Below the pieces are notes generated by a model that was not told the origin of the DNA, made no database searches, and saw only the letters and a list, made by a program, of their open reading frames with translations. Positions 12,201 to 26,758 of a stretch of DNA of 64,000 bases are shown here, piece after piece. The first letter of the stretch is position 1. Every line of letters starts with the position of its first letter. Source of the stretch: Trematomus loennbergii (lineage: Eukaryota > Chordata > Actinopteri > Perciformes > Nototheniidae); assembly GCA_012861695.1 (NCBI GenBank), contig JAAOOA010000016.1:22481702-22545701 (forward strand), in the 5' to 3' direction. A program made the translations under genes and the position numbers.

Positions 12201-15005
12201 TTAATAGTCTGTGCACATTGGCACCAGTATCCACTCACAGAAGTATGCATGGCTACACATTTATACAGACATAATTACACGGCACACTTAACATTGAGGA
12301 AACTGTGGTGTCATATCTGTACGAGCAGAGTTGTCTATTTCTTTTCAAAGTGAGCTGGAGACACGTCAGTGTTATGATTCTGACTAATTTCTGCCGCTCA
12401 TCAGGGCACCGATGTGAAAGACAGGCTGACACACCGGGTTCAACTGAATACCACGGAACTGAAAACCACTCTGGTATTCGTAGACAAATGACAAGTCCAA
12501 TCATTGATTTGCTCAGGCTGAGTTAAGTTAAGGTGAGCTGTGACAGATAACCTGACCTGAGTTTCATGTTTCCTTTCTCTGATTTCCACACCCACGTCTC
12601 TGTACCACATTCACATGAACAGACACTACGGTAAATGTCCACATGCACTGTTTGCATTCTCTGTTTCTCCTGGTCCTTCTCTCTCTATTTATCTCTGCCC
12701 TGCTTTTACCCATGGAAACCCACACATGCAGGGATTATGAATTTACAGAAAGATCACCCAAAACCATCACTTTAATACCACACATAATTATCATGTCATG
12801 TGTAAACATACACACTTTTGCCCAAAAACAAATATTTCATTATACTTCCTAAACTGAAGTTATTCCAGGACAGACACAGATGTGTCTTTATTTCAGATGA
12901 GAGCACGTGTCAGATGTTCCACAATGATTTCATGTTTCTGCTGCTTTTACCTCAGTGGTTGGAAATACTGTACAGTGCGTCCAATTAAACTTCCTCTGAC
13001 TTTGCTCATTTATAGATCCTCATACAGGTTGCTTATGTTTTTATGACACACACAAACGATCAGAGCTGTCAATGTGAAAGAACCCAAATACATATCTAAG
13101 GTTTAATTTCTGCCATTAACTTACATTTACCTGAAATTGTAATACAAAAAACTAAGAAAGGGCACTCTGCACTAAAGTATAAACTATTGTCTGATAGATT
13201 CAGATCTTATGGTGTGCAGTAAACTCCACTTTTCTTTATGATGCATGATTTTATTTTCCTTTGCACCTGTCTCTCAGTTGTGCACTTACTCACAACATTT
13301 ACTTTGAAAACATTTTATGTTGAAATAGCGTTTAGGCGGATAGGGAAAAGGGGTTTGAATGGATATCATTTAGAAATAAAGAGGAAGTTTAGTGATGATG
13401 AGGGAGGGCCAGAGGAGTCGGATTGTTCTTTTCAGTAATGAGTTCGTTTTCTCAGTGTTACATATTTCTATGATTGATTATGTAAAATGACATTAATGCG
13501 ACTAAAGGGATGAAGTAGGCTTAGTTTGGACAACTTTCTGGTGCGTATAACTGGTCACCCGAAGCATCATATCAGTGAATCAGCAGCGGTCTGCCTGTCA
13601 GAAATTCTCAAACAGTGTGAGAACGCAGGAAGCGCCAACAAACTGAAACAAGAGCTGTGTGTGTGTGTGTGTATGTACCTACACAAGTGTGTGTGTGTGC
13701 ACTGAGGGACCTGGAGGGCCCTAGCAGAGCAGGTCAGGCTGGGTTTACATGGCTGACACACTGTCACAGATACCCCCGCTGCGTCCGTCACTCAGCACAT
13801 ACACACAGAGACCCAGACAGTGACATAAAAATACACACATATGCACACACTCAAACACCACAACTGTCCGATCATTATCTGTCAGTAAAAACACAATGAC
13901 ATTAATCAGAAACATGTTGTGGACCCTTCAGAGTTGTGGTTCTTTAAATTAACAAATAATCACCCAACTTTGATGCTTTTATGAGAAAATGCTATTCTCT
14001 TCGCATGCTGTATTATTCATATTAATGACCACAGAGATGTGACTTGTGTACAAATCTGAGAAGTTTATTTCAGCTGAAATATTATCATGTAAATTAATGT
14101 TTTTGTTCATGTATACCATTTCCATCCCTTAGCTGAAATACTAATTGATAGGCACATTGGGTTCACATAGTCTTTATTAAAAATAATATAGTGAGGTTGA
14201 CAGTGTTGAGTAAACAAATTACTATTTCATCATGGATGTACAAACTTAGACGAATCACAGATGTGATTACAGGAATCTGAGAGTTACTGTTTTTCTATAC
14301 AATGGCACGAAGATTCACATATGTCACTACCGCTTCTGTCTGCCATTTGCAATCACACAAACTCACACACACAAGGATGCATTTCTGTCTTTACAGTAAA
14401 CAGCATTTGAGCGGCTGTCTGTGTGGTTTCCTGCTAGGGATTCATCCTTCAGCTATTGCTATGCTCTGATACAAGATAACTATCCTCACATGAACATGAC
14501 ATACTTTACATTCAGCCCTTTGCCCCGTAAAACTTGCATGTGAGAGCCAAAACACCAGAGATACTCTGCCCATAATTTAAGAGATGGACAGTTTAACAGC
14601 CGAAGACATGAGGCAGCTTTTCTAGAAAATATAGTTTCCCAGTTAGAAGGCCCGAAAGACCTTTAGAGTAAAAAGTACTGTGACTCTCTTGTTATGCAGA
14701 AATGGAGTGGTAGAAGAGATTTAAGGTGACAAATGATATTAACGTAAGTATATTGGCATAAAAACATCAGACATGTATGCCATGCTCACTCTGAGCCTTC
14801 CCTAATGAGCCCCATTGTCTACAGATCAATAAAGTGTTAAGTGGCCCTTAGAAAATAACATCATAGTGTTGAGTTGGTCTGTCAAGCATACAGTCCACAG
14901 GCTTGGCTGCAGCACTTCAATTTAAGAGCTGCCATCTTGTTAACATGGATTTACTCATCAGCGGGTTAAGACAAACGGTCTCACTCAAGATTCTACTCTT
15001 GGATC

Positions 15006-15404
15006 TTAAAGGTGGGGTAGGTAAGTTTGAGAAACCAGCTCGAGTGCGCTCGAATTTGAAAGTAAACAACCGGAAAAAATCTGCCTCTTCCTTCAGACTT
15101 CCTTACAGAGTCCCTCCTCCAACACACACGAACGTGCACATGACCAATGAGGGCACGAGATAAGTTTGTGCACAGATGGAAGGCTGACAGGCAGGTAGGC
15201 CATCCAGTTATTTTAGCCGGGCCGGCTCAGATGATTGGACTTGCTTTTTACAGTACTACGGCTTCCACAGATGAAATTTTTGTATGGATTTTTTGTCAAA
15301 GCACTTAAGATATTCATTGCTATCGGGATGTTAAGAGCATTCCATGGAATATACAAAAAGTGTATCTCGAGCCGGTTTCTTAAACTTACCTACCCCACCT
15401 TTAA
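15006..15404. mobile_element. Non-autonomous DNA transposon (MITE-like) with 39-bp TIRs
   Basis: The outer ends are inverted repeats: 15006-15044 begins TTAAAGGTGGGGTAGGTAAG, and 15366-15404 is its reverse complement with 2 mismatches in 39. TTAA sits at both ends, so the target duplication is TTAA (piggyBac-like) or TA (Tc1/mariner-like); the sequence alone cannot decide. No transposase frame is inside. The low TIR divergence suggests a fairly recent insertion. Confidence 0.85.
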
Positions 15405-15831
15405 GTCAGACAGTATCAACACATGGACACACATTCACATATCCATTAAAAACTACTCATTTTGATTTGGTTTGGTATTAAAAGTACTATTCTAGATGAA
15501 ATATAGAGCACTGACTAGCGAATAGTGTTAATGAAACCATATCAGTTTGGTAGGTGAGCCCTGATGAAGGAAACTCCTAGAAGAAGACACTACGATATTA
15601 ATGGCCTCAGACAGTAATTACTATTTAAGATAAAGGGTTCTGGACATGGCACTGAAATTACCCAACATTAAAATGCATAATATAGAGCAAAGAAAACAAT
15701 TAACAACTGGAAATGTCTCCGCCTTGTTTTATTAACTGAATCAGACCCTCTCCTCCTCCTATCCTACCTTTACCCAAACCAACTCCATCTTTCCAAAGAG
15801 CCTCACTCTGTCTACCACCCACAGCCTAGCA

Positions 15832-15839
<8 letters not shown>

Positions 15840-15922
<83 letters not shown>
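15840..15922 (+). repeat. (CA)n microsatellite
   Basis: About 41 uninterrupted CA units after CATACATA. Confidence 0.97.
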
Positions 15923-15926
<4 letters not shown>

Positions 15927-16318
15927 TTGAGGGCGAGCTAGCAAATTCCTGAGGGCTATCGGGTTTCGGGTTGCCTTGGCGACCGAGCACGGAGGCAGAT
16001 CCATTAATCATTGAGAGCGGTTCACTCCAGAGTGGAGGTCAGACTGATTGCTGTGGATAGGGTATCATCCCAAAACACACACACAAAACACACACACACA
16101 CACAGACTGAATGTGGACCTTGATTTAAATAAAAAAATACATGTCTGCCTCCCCTTTCCCAACACCACGTTTATTTAAAATACACAGCGTACAGTAGGCA
16201 TACAATCAAACAGACACATGCAAATAGGACATATAAACAACATGCAAACAGAGCATCAGTTAACACCCGCTCTTGTGTACTGTCTTGTTGCTTTCTCTTT
16301 CTTTTACTCTCTCAGCCC

Positions 16319-16321
<3 letters not shown>

Positions 16322-16371
<50 letters not shown>
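16322..16371 (+). repeat. (CA)n microsatellite
   Basis: About 25 uninterrupted units. Confidence 0.97.
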
Positions 16372-16373
<2 letters not shown>

Positions 16374-19230
16374 CAAGCTTTCCCTCCAATGTTGTCTGGG
16401 CATCAGGGCGGCCGTGGCGGTGTCATGTGACGTGGCTGCGTGGAGCCGAGTGGATTAAGAGATTGGAGCTCCGCATTCATTTTTCAGGGACTCGGCTGAA
16501 ACACTAGACCTGCACAGGTGTCAGGAAAACTGAGAGACAGAAAGAAAGAGAGAGATGCAGAAAGAGCAGGGTTATATAAAATAAGATGTCATTTTCCTCC
16601 TTCCGCATATTATTTTTTTCTGTCTTCATATTTCCGCCTTGTATTTTGCTTACTTGAATTGCTGCATTTGTTATTAAGTGTCATACATGCCTTGTGATAT
16701 CATAATGAGTACATAGGGATGCAAATGCAAATATATGTACATTGAAATTAAATGTACATCTACAATGAATTGCTTAAAAGAAGCATTTTAACACATACAT
16801 TAGTATACTGGGAAAGAACATATCTTCCAAATCCGCATTCAAGTTAAGATTATGGAGGATGAGTGGTGCAGGTGAAGAGTGTTATGTGGAGGATGTAGAT
16901 AACGTAGTTCAAGTTGCAGTTTGATGGAGCCAAGCAAAGGTCAAATGGTCATTAAACCACAGCAACCATATATCCTTGCTGGAGTGCAGTTGAGCAAGAC
17001 AATGAACTTCAAACTTGGTAAAAAGAAAATAGGCCTCTTGGTGTGTGGATGTAGATTAATTGCAAACCTCTTGATTTGTTTTTAGAATTAGATCAAATCA
17101 CGGCTATAATTGTTAGAACAATTATTGCTGAACTGACCTGATTTCTTTCTGTGACTGAACAGTGTTGGGTTGCTTAACTTTCATGTTGTTGTTGATGGGC
17201 GTTCACGGACCGCCACCTGACACTTTGTTCACTTAACACTTTAGCAAATTGCTTGTTTAGCTAGGAGTGCGATATCTCAAAACGAAGAGCGGGCTTTTGG
17301 GACTGTGGTGTTCAGAGCTATATGGAGCTGCAGTATCAATGTCTAGAAAAAGTGAGGCAGAAGGTTTTTGGTGGTGCTATAACTCCTGTATGACTTGGCC
17401 TTGAAGGGTTATGGGGGGATGTATGGAAAGGATCAAGTCACCAGTCTAAAATTGGTCGGGCCCCTGAGTCACAAAGCTAGTCAAAAAGGGTATGGTGACA
17501 AAAACTACAGGTTCTGCTCCTTGTGTTGTGTTTGTGTTAAGTCTTCTGGACTTACATGGACCACAAAGAATAAGTGATAGGCAGATTACTTGCATGAATT
17601 TCGCACATTTTACATTATGGAGCTAATCTTTTTTCACTAGCTAGTATGTGTCGTTATATGCTTGCAATGCAGATTTAAGATTTGTGGCAAAAAAGTTTGA
17701 ACTGTTCACTGAATTTTCAATGTTTTAAGATGTAAGTCTCCAAAAATGTTTAGGCCAGCAAATCAGCAAATCAGTCATTTTACATACATACAAAGGACTC
17801 ATACAAGTTAATTCACACACCTCATACATGAACACATGCATGCGTATCTATCTGTGATTCAGTTTGTCCGGCGTAATTTACAGCGTCTTTGGGAAACCTT
17901 AATGTAGACGGTCACAAATCAGTGTGACTATGAAATAGAGAGCCACATGAACATTTACACACACACGTGCACACTCCAAATCTAAGCATATTTTGTCACA
18001 CAGGCACAGCCAGGACACTTTTAAGCACACTTGAAAACACACACACTCACACAGGCACGTGCACATGCACACATGAAATATAGTTGCAGCCACTGCACCG
18101 CTGAACAAGCTCCCTAAGGTGCTCACTAAATTTACTGGCTCCTCCAGCCACTTCAAACGCTCTCCATAACTTAGAGGCCAGACGATTTTATTGTTTCATG
18201 GAAGAAAGGAGGGTGAAAAAGAGAGGCGAAGAGAGCGAAGGAGTAAAAGATAGATGCCCTGGAAAAAAATTAAATCCTCCTTTGTCTCAGACAATTACAA
18301 TTCTTCTGGTTTTGAGGCACGTTTGTAAATGCATGTACATCTTATGATAAGAACTTGAAGTTTAGTTATTTTCTTATACCTCAGATGTATTTGATCCATA
18401 ATGCACCCATGGACACAAGAATATAATAATTTGTAGTCCCTCCCTGTCTTTGTCTCTATTTCTGTGTGTGAACCACCCTTTGAGTTTATATTAGTTTAGC
18501 TAGTTAAAGCTAATGATGTCGACACCCCTCTCCTGCGGGTTATGAGGCAGTGAGCTGGTAGCAGAACTTGTTAATGTCCACTCCAATAGTAAAACCTTCC
18601 TCCTGGCACTGGACTAATGATAAGCAAAAGTGACATGTCATAGACCCTACAGCTTTTAAAAAAAGGACTGGTTGGATGGAGTTTTTATAAACTGGTATAT
18701 GTTTCAGTTACTGTTTTCGAAGTACATTCAGGATATATGGAGGTTTTTACTAAACTCTTGTGCTGGCCCCCCACCAGGGGATTATTTTGCAGAGTTTGAA
18801 TTGTAAATCCTGTAGTGCTAAAAACATCTATAGAGTATTGAGCAATAGCTTGCACTGGTGGTGTTTGAGACTATAAAACCTTGCCTCTATGTTTTATATT
18901 TCTGAAGTCACGTTTGATCAAGGAACATCTCTTGACTGAATCATCCGTTATGTGCGTTCTTTCGTACGATTCAAATGTTGAAAATCTGTTAAATGTGTTT
19001 TTATGGCTATTCTGTCCGGCGTTCTGTTAAATCAGTAAGATTGAAATCTTCTTGTGTACGCCAAGCATAAAGAAATATGAGAGGTTGTTTTTACAGATGT
19101 CTGTGCAATCTACTAAAACAATCCCAGCTTGCATGTTTTGCGCTTCTTTCTTCCTCACAGTGTTTGTCGTTTAACATTATCAGTAATCAAATACTTTTGC
19201 ACCTCAGTTGTTCAGGTAAATGTCAACAAC

Positions 19231-19243
19231 AACACACACACAC

Positions 19244-19333
<90 letters not shown>
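19231..19333 (+). repeat. (CA)n microsatellite
   Basis: One CG variant near 19248 and one lost base (CACCAC) near 19294. A second short CA tract lies at 19429-19462. Confidence 0.97.
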
Positions 19334-19336
<3 letters not shown>

Positions 19337-20497
19337 GGACTGGTTAGATGAGACTTTGTATTTAGCAAATTGAGCTTCCTGGCAGGTGGTCCACCAAATG
19401 TTATCTTATTGAACTCTGTCCTCGTATACACACACACACACACGCACACGCACACACACACAACCAATTCAGTAGTGAGTGGAGGGGATCATGATGTGAT
19501 AAGGAGGCCTCTGACATTAGGACGAGGATATACGTGATTAAATCAACCTGAAGGAGAACAAAGACACTAGGCAGACAGACACACACAAAGACACACACAA
19601 AGACACACATTCACTAAACATAAGGCTTTACGATATAGTACTTATTCATTCTTTTCCGCCACTTTCCAACTGCTTTGTTTTTGTGCTAAGTTTCATGGGA
19701 TAAATTGTTGATTGGAAAACAATATTTTTCATATATATATATTTGTGTGTGTTAGTGTCACGAGTGGTACCATCTGCTTGTTCTGATGTGTAGGGAAAAC
19801 TCTGCATACAGTTGGTGGTCTCAGCTTCAGCAACCCCACAGATTATCTATCTGTGTTTGCATATGGATGTGTGTGTATAGATTACATTACATTACAGTGT
19901 GTATCCGTGCGTGTGTGTGTTTTTCAGCTCCTTCTTAAACGTGTGTGTTGTTGTGTGCACGCTGCAGCCCACCAAGTCAGAAAACCCAGATGGGACGAGG
20001 GATCATATTCTTGATTAAAAATGACCGAGGGAGTGCTGAATTCTTCTGTGTGTGTGTGTGGTGTGTACATATGATTATGTGTGAACACACACCACACACT
20101 CCCATATGTTGGTTTTGTACCTGCTCACACACTGAGTTAGGTAAAGCTTGGTTCTCATTTCCTGAACAAGTTGATAAATTCCAGATATCCTTCACACAGA
20201 TGTGGCAGTGAGTGGATGGAGAGAGCAATGTGGAGCGTTCGCGGGAGGTGCGTACTTATTCTACGCAATTAACCTTTAATTAAGCAGGCAGAGGCAGAGG
20301 TGAGGCTGCAACGAGCCACAGAGGAACAATGCGCTGTCTGTTCATTTACTCAACTGTTATTGCCCTGGAGTCTCAACCCGGTTGGTTCATAGATAAGCTT
20401 GGGATGGATTGGTTCAGAGAATTTTGGAATTAAAGAATACTTCTTCTTTATGATCTGAGAGGACTGTTCGCTTTGGCTTGGTTATAATAGTGATCAG

Positions 20498-21192
20498 CAG
20501 TGGCGGCGCCAGAGTATTTTTGTTGGGTAATCTATGGTAGGGCTAACCCATACAGTGGTGTGGCTCAAATCAGTATTTGCAATGTAATTACATACACGCT
20601 ATATCGCCCCCCTTGACAGTGAAACGCCACGTCTCGTTTCCCTGTCTCAATCGAAATTGAACTTTATGAAATAAAACGGCACATTTGTCTTGTAGTAAAT
20701 AAAAAGGGATCACTGTGAACGTGACGTATGATTGTACACATTGAAGATCCAATGGGGATACTGAATGGCGGTTCCGACTGATCTCAATCAGTAATGCATG
20801 ACGCAGACCCAACGTTTCGTTGCTCTGATTGGCTGTAGGTCTATTCAAATTGCATTCGGAGGCATTTTGATCTGACCGCGGCCGCGCTGATATTATAAAG
20901 CGAGAGAATTTCCACACCTTTAGTGTATAAACTCCCCCACTACTTAGACTATTCCTTGCACCCCTCTTCTAGCATAAACCCGAATGGTCTCAACCATATT
21001 GCATCAGTAACGTGCACTTGTTGTTACAGCAGGATCAGTTTGTGTGTTGTGGACACGACCGGTATATTTTCGCAATCCGTGTTCTCAACATGCTTACTTT
21101 AACATCATTTTTCATGGTGGGGCTAAGGTGGGGCTAAGCCTTTTCTTGGTATGGCTGTAGCCTACCCCAGCCATACCCTGGCGCCGCCACTG
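20498..21192. mobile_element. Non-autonomous hAT transposon with 8-bp target duplication
   Basis: Starts CAGTGGCGGCGCCAGAGTAT and ends with the inverse, ATACCCTGGCGCCGCCACTG (19 of 20 match). It is flanked by identical 8-bp direct repeats GTGATCAG at 20490-20497 and 21193-21200. CAGTGG termini and an 8-bp duplication are hAT hallmarks. At 695 bp, with no transposase domain, it must be mobilised in trans. The perfect duplication indicates a relatively young insertion. Confidence 0.9.
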
Positions 21193-23942
21193 GTGATCAG
21201 CATAAGCAATAAAAGCCACTGCAAACATTCTGCTCCCTGTCTTCTATATAGGATATTATTCAGTGATGAACACGCCACAGATGCCTTTGAATCTTGATCT
21301 CTAGGGTTGATAATAAGGTCTTGAGAAAACAGAATTGACAATAACAGCGCAAGGTCATTTTAAGCTTACTAAACATAATCTTTCAAGCTTTGAATATTTG
21401 TGGTTATATCTTAAAGTTTGGTCACTCTCAGACCTTTTCCTTTGGTGCCACAATCCTTTCAAAATGTCTTCTTGTACAAAAGAAGTACCAGGTCCTGGCC
21501 ATGGGCATATTTTCATCAATCCCACTATTTAATGTGCATTATCTAATCTTTATGTTATTTGAAATGACTCCCATTGTGCTTTCTAAAATACCACCCTTTT
21601 TTGTACATATTTATCCCGAGTATTACATTTTTTCCATTCAAGCTGAAATACTCATATCATCATTGAACATGGCAGCCTCTATGTGTTTCTGAAATGAACA
21701 TGAACTTTTCGTCATAGTTGCGTCTATGAAATAAAGAATGGTGTGTTTTTACTCGCTATAATTTTGCAATATTGAGACCATCCTTACTTATTTACGACAT
21801 ATTTTCAATGAGGGGGGTTCAATAAGTGCATTATTCAAGCAGTGGTTTCAGTCAATTCTGCTTAGCAATTATTACTGACACCATAAATTGTCTTGGCATT
21901 GAGAACAATCATAAGGATGATTTGAATGAAGTACTTTTAATGAAGGAAGTGGATTTTCACATTAAAACATTAACCATTGGTTGACACCTAGCTCCTGGAA
22001 GAAAATGACTAATTAAACGTAACTAAATATGTTTACTATTGGCTCATGTTGATCCCATCAGGTAAAATACATGAAGCAAACTTTAAACATTTATTCAGGA
22101 TACAGTATGAGGACTCAATATTATCATAAACGATTGTGAAAAACCTTTTTAAAAAGACACATTCTCAGAATGTTTTGCTGAATGAGGTCTCTGTTACATT
22201 GTTTTGCATTGCTAGTTATTATGATATACTGTCATGCTGCTAAATACATATTGCACACAAAAACATGATTCATTTCTGCTCTGGTTAGATTGATGTGGTC
22301 TTCCCAGGTCCAAGAGTCTCAATGTTTGGGTGAAAAACGTAACTTCAAATCAAACTCTTGGCTCCACAATTTCAAAATGAATTCTGATACTCTGAGCGTA
22401 TATGATTTATGTCCTGTAGTAAATTCTCTGTCCATGTGCAACCTATTTTTGAGACAGTAGCTGGCAAATCAAATTAAGTGTGCCGTAGACACCTCACATA
22501 CATTCTCTTTATTTATCTCTGTATTTTTTCTAAAATCAACGTGTCTCTGATCTGCAGGTTTAACTTTTTACAGCAGGTAGCATGGAGAGGCGATTTGCTC
22601 TTTTCCTGTCAGATATATCTTTGCCCTGCGCTGCCCTGCACAACGCTGCACACACTCCTTTGACTATTTATGGCAGCAGTTAACTCCCAGCGCTCTGGTA
22701 AAGAGCTTCAGCAGCAGGTGAAGTCCGAGATACAGAACCATATCCCAGATACAGCGCATAAACTTACAGGGATGAAAAATAGCAGGGGCCAGGCGCACAG
22801 GGTTAAAGATTAAAATGTGTGTTTGTGTGTGTTTTAGGACTAGTAGTGAAATAACAGATTGATTCCAGACCGGTGTTTCTGTGATTTTTTAGAAAGGCAA
22901 TACGCCCTGCCCTCCTTTCGCTGTAGCGCTGCCCCTATATCCATTCAACTGATGGATGGAGCCCGAGAGAGTCACAAACACACTGCAATATCAGGAGGGA
23001 GGAGAGGACAAAAGAGAAAGGAAAAGAGGACAAAGGAAGAATAGAATAGAGATCTCGAAAGATTGCTACAGCCAGCCACTTCTCTGCTGTACTTTATTCT
23101 CTTTCTCTATTCTTTTGTGACACGCAGCTAAGTGTCCATTTTCTCTTCCTCATTCCAACAGAGGGATCCGACCTTATTATACATCCATGGATCCGACCCT
23201 CAGGCCTCGGACCGATTCAAAACAGCCTTCATTGTAGCATGATGTTTCTTTTGATTACAGAAGGTTCTCACTTTACCCCCAATACTCCGTAGCTCAGCAT
23301 ATCGAATTATCCCTGTGGTGTAAGTGTGTGCATCTTTGAGTCAATATACAAGTGTGTGCAGATATGTAATCTACATGTGTGGTTCAAAGGGAGGTTTTGT
23401 CTTTCCAAAGTCAAGCTGCATTAGTTGTTGTTGTTTTTCGCCCATTATCCTTGCTATGATGTTAGAAGCATCTGTTGTTGTGTCTATCAGTACATTTCAG
23501 GGGGTTAAAACTAACCCCCTGTATCTAAGAGGCTGGGGAATCGTTGATTTAAGGGGTGTACATTTGTATTCAATCCCCCTTATTTTAAGTAATCATACTA
23601 CACATGCTATTTTGAAAAAAAGCAGTGAGAAAAACGGCATTTATCACCATAAGTGGCCTCAGAGAAGGCTGAAAAATCTTCCATATCCATGTCTAAATGC
23701 ATATCATAACCACATTTGGGACTCAAGCGCAGAGAATAGAGTTGCATAGTGTTTAATAAATTGAGTCTGACTGGCCAATACAAATGCAGTCTGCTTCAGA
23801 GGGGACATTCAGGGGTCAAGGGCCCAGCCCCTGATCCACACAGACAGCAGTGATTCTGTGTTTTCCGCAAAACACAAACGGGTGAAATTCATACTTCAGC
23901 AATGTCAACTTCCCTCTGCAGCGCTGTCACTTACAGCACAGG

Positions 23943-23946
<4 letters not shown>

Positions 23947-23992
<46 letters not shown>
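23947..23992 (+). repeat. (GA)n microsatellite
   Basis: 23 uninterrupted AG units, the only long purine dinucleotide tract in the window. Confidence 0.97.
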
Positions 23993-23995
<3 letters not shown>

Positions 23996-26324
23996 ATATC
24001 CTGTATCATTTCCTGTTCTTCCAAGCAGTGTCTTTCTGACCTTGTTCATGATATGCCTCCATGCTTCTCAGTATCCTCCTGCCTGGCGCTTAATACGTGG
24101 TTCCGTCTGCCTGTCTTTCTCTCTGATGCTCCTTCTACCTGTCTCCCTGTCTCTTTCTCTCGACCTGTTTCCCTCCATCCTTAACTCTCTCTTCTCCTCC
24201 CACGTACCCACTGCCTGCAGCTGGCACATCACTCCCCCTTTCTCTCCGGGCGACACGCCATATGCCGCCTCTCCTTCTACACCCATTTCTGACCACACGG
24301 TTTAGAGGGAGTGTTTTCTGTTGCTCTTGGACTGCGTTTTCAAAAAGGCTTTCCTTCGCCCTGTCTGTCCGAAACTCAGACCCCTTTTTTCCAACTACAA
24401 GTGCTAGTTCTGGCATCGTAATAACCGGCCCTACACACACACACACACACACCACACCCCAACCCCCTCACTGAAACACCAAATATTTCATTTTCTAGGC
24501 AGGGACGAGGAGGCGAGGGATGAAGGGGAAAAAAGATACAGTATATTTATGAAAACAAACTGACGAGTGCAGCTTAGATGGTGGATATATACCAACAGGA
24601 GAGGTGAGAGGCAGGTAAATGTAAACGTTCATCGCATTACCATCGACGGCTTGGCCTCTGATCGCGTTCCCTGGTTTCTTAAAAGCTCTCCTCTGACCAA
24701 AGTCTAGCTTCTTCTAATTCCACACAGAGCTCTGGGAATTTATTCAATTACCTGAAATGATCACATAAGAAAAAGGCCTTCAGAATCTGCTGAGGTGCAC
24801 AGGATAAGCTTTCAGAGCTATCTACAGAATCTCTTTAATTCACCAAAAGTGTGTGTGTTTTAAAATGTCAAAGTGCCTCAGAGTAGCTTTTTTTTGCTGA
24901 GTCCATTAAAATCTCCCACATCCTTCTTTGTGTAAATAGGAAAATTATTTGAGAGAGAACCAGTGTGCGTACATGTGGAAACTGAAGGAAATATTGATTT
25001 TTATTTTCATGGCTTTTGTATTTCTTCTTACATTTACAACCGTTTTTGTGAGGTCTATCCTAGAAATGATATAGTATTATATAAAAGCTAGCTTTGTTAG
25101 AACATAACACTTTTCAAACCTATTATTAGGTATAATGTAAAACGTATAATGTCCATATGATACTAACTCATATTTAATTAAAATATATTCTTGTAATTTG
25201 GTAACTTAATAAATGACTAAAAGTTTCTTCAGTGACAAGTGTAAAATAATTGTTATTCACTTTGCATCTCCTCATCCTACACACAAAAAAGATATGTTAC
25301 GTTACCAATTAAAGCATTTATTGTTGCTGTTTGTTTTTTTAAGTTTAGCCATGCAACAAACAATATTCTTCATATTAAGTTAGTCTGAGAGTTATTTGAT
25401 TAGTACTAACAAGTCAGAATGTTGACAATCACAGCTCCCAAAGCCCAAGGTCACATCTTTAATGAATTTGTTTTGCCTGAATTAAACTCCAAAACACTCA
25501 AAACCTGAATATATTCATCACTAATGAGACACAAACACAAACGAGACAAAGAAAATCAGCAAAACACTTCACTTTGAGAAGCTGGAAATACAGACTGTTT
25601 GCCGTTTGTGCTTGGAAAATCGACTATTGATTGATATCAATTTTAATGGTTTAAGAACTATTTTTTATAGTAATTTATATGAGAGTTTGCATTAAATAAC
25701 TAATGTTTACTGACTTACACCTTCAAACAATTATTGAATTCCCCAGATTGTAGAGAAGAGAGGATATATCTGTGAGACAATACAAAATATGAAACTCATA
25801 TTGTCTGTACTCCTGCAGAGTTTTAAGGATTGCTCTAAATTGAGGTTAAAGAGTATCTTTTCAGCCTTTATAAGACTTGGCGTTAGCATGGAAACACCAC
25901 CCAGACAGCTACACACATGCACACACACACATTAAACATGTAGGCGTGCACACACACAAACACAGAGTGCTGTGTTAATGAGAGTGTAGTCTCCTTCTGT
26001 TTCACTTCTTTTCTGCCCCAGCAGGGAATATAAAGTTTAACTGCCGTTTTGCTATCAGTGACCCTAAAGAGGAAACACACTCACCACAGAGAAAGACTAC
26101 TAATTACCCAAAACTCTGTGGGTGTCTGTCCTTCTGTGTTCTGTGTTCTGTGTGTGTGTGTGTTTGAGAAAAACTTTAGGTGGTGGTCAGGTTTTAGATT
26201 GGTAGGTGTGTTGGGGGTGCAGGCTAATTTATGTCAGCACTATAGTGAGCTCCTAGATTTATTGACGGTAAGGCAATAGGGAGAGATCTGCTTCTTCAAA
26301 AAAGCTCTGTAGTTCTCCCTTTGC

Positions 26325-26434
<110 letters not shown>

Positions 26435-26606
26435 CTTATTGCCCTCCACCTCCCACCTCCTATTATACAACATGTCTGTCTTTCACACCGAACTCGACTG
26501 TAACTGTAGAGGCCGTGCTGCTGCTGTGCTGACGCAAAGGACATATGGTCCCGAAAGAAACCATTAGAAGTATTGGGGGGTGGGGGTGCACTCTCTCACT
26601 CACTCA

Positions 26607-26758
<152 letters not shown>

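Larger units (their letters stand above)
3000..15005. other. Intergenic, no identified gene
   Basis: Unique AT-rich DNA with short CA/GT tracts, plus the candidate elements at 5560, 7020 and 8285 listed separately. 11100-11230 is a further unique, CNE-like patch (GATGGCTGATGCATTAGGCTG). No domain, tRNA or rRNA was seen. Confidence 0.5.

Noticed and set aside
18770..18785. CTCF-like CCCCACCAGGGGAT
   Set aside because: It lacks the terminal GGC of the motif.
20588..20917. 109-codon - strand frame inside the hAT element
   Set aside because: There is no transposase motif, and the element is a short non-autonomous copy.
23324..23749. 141-codon + strand frame
   Set aside because: No recognisable domain, low-information composition and a chance-length frame in intergenic DNA.
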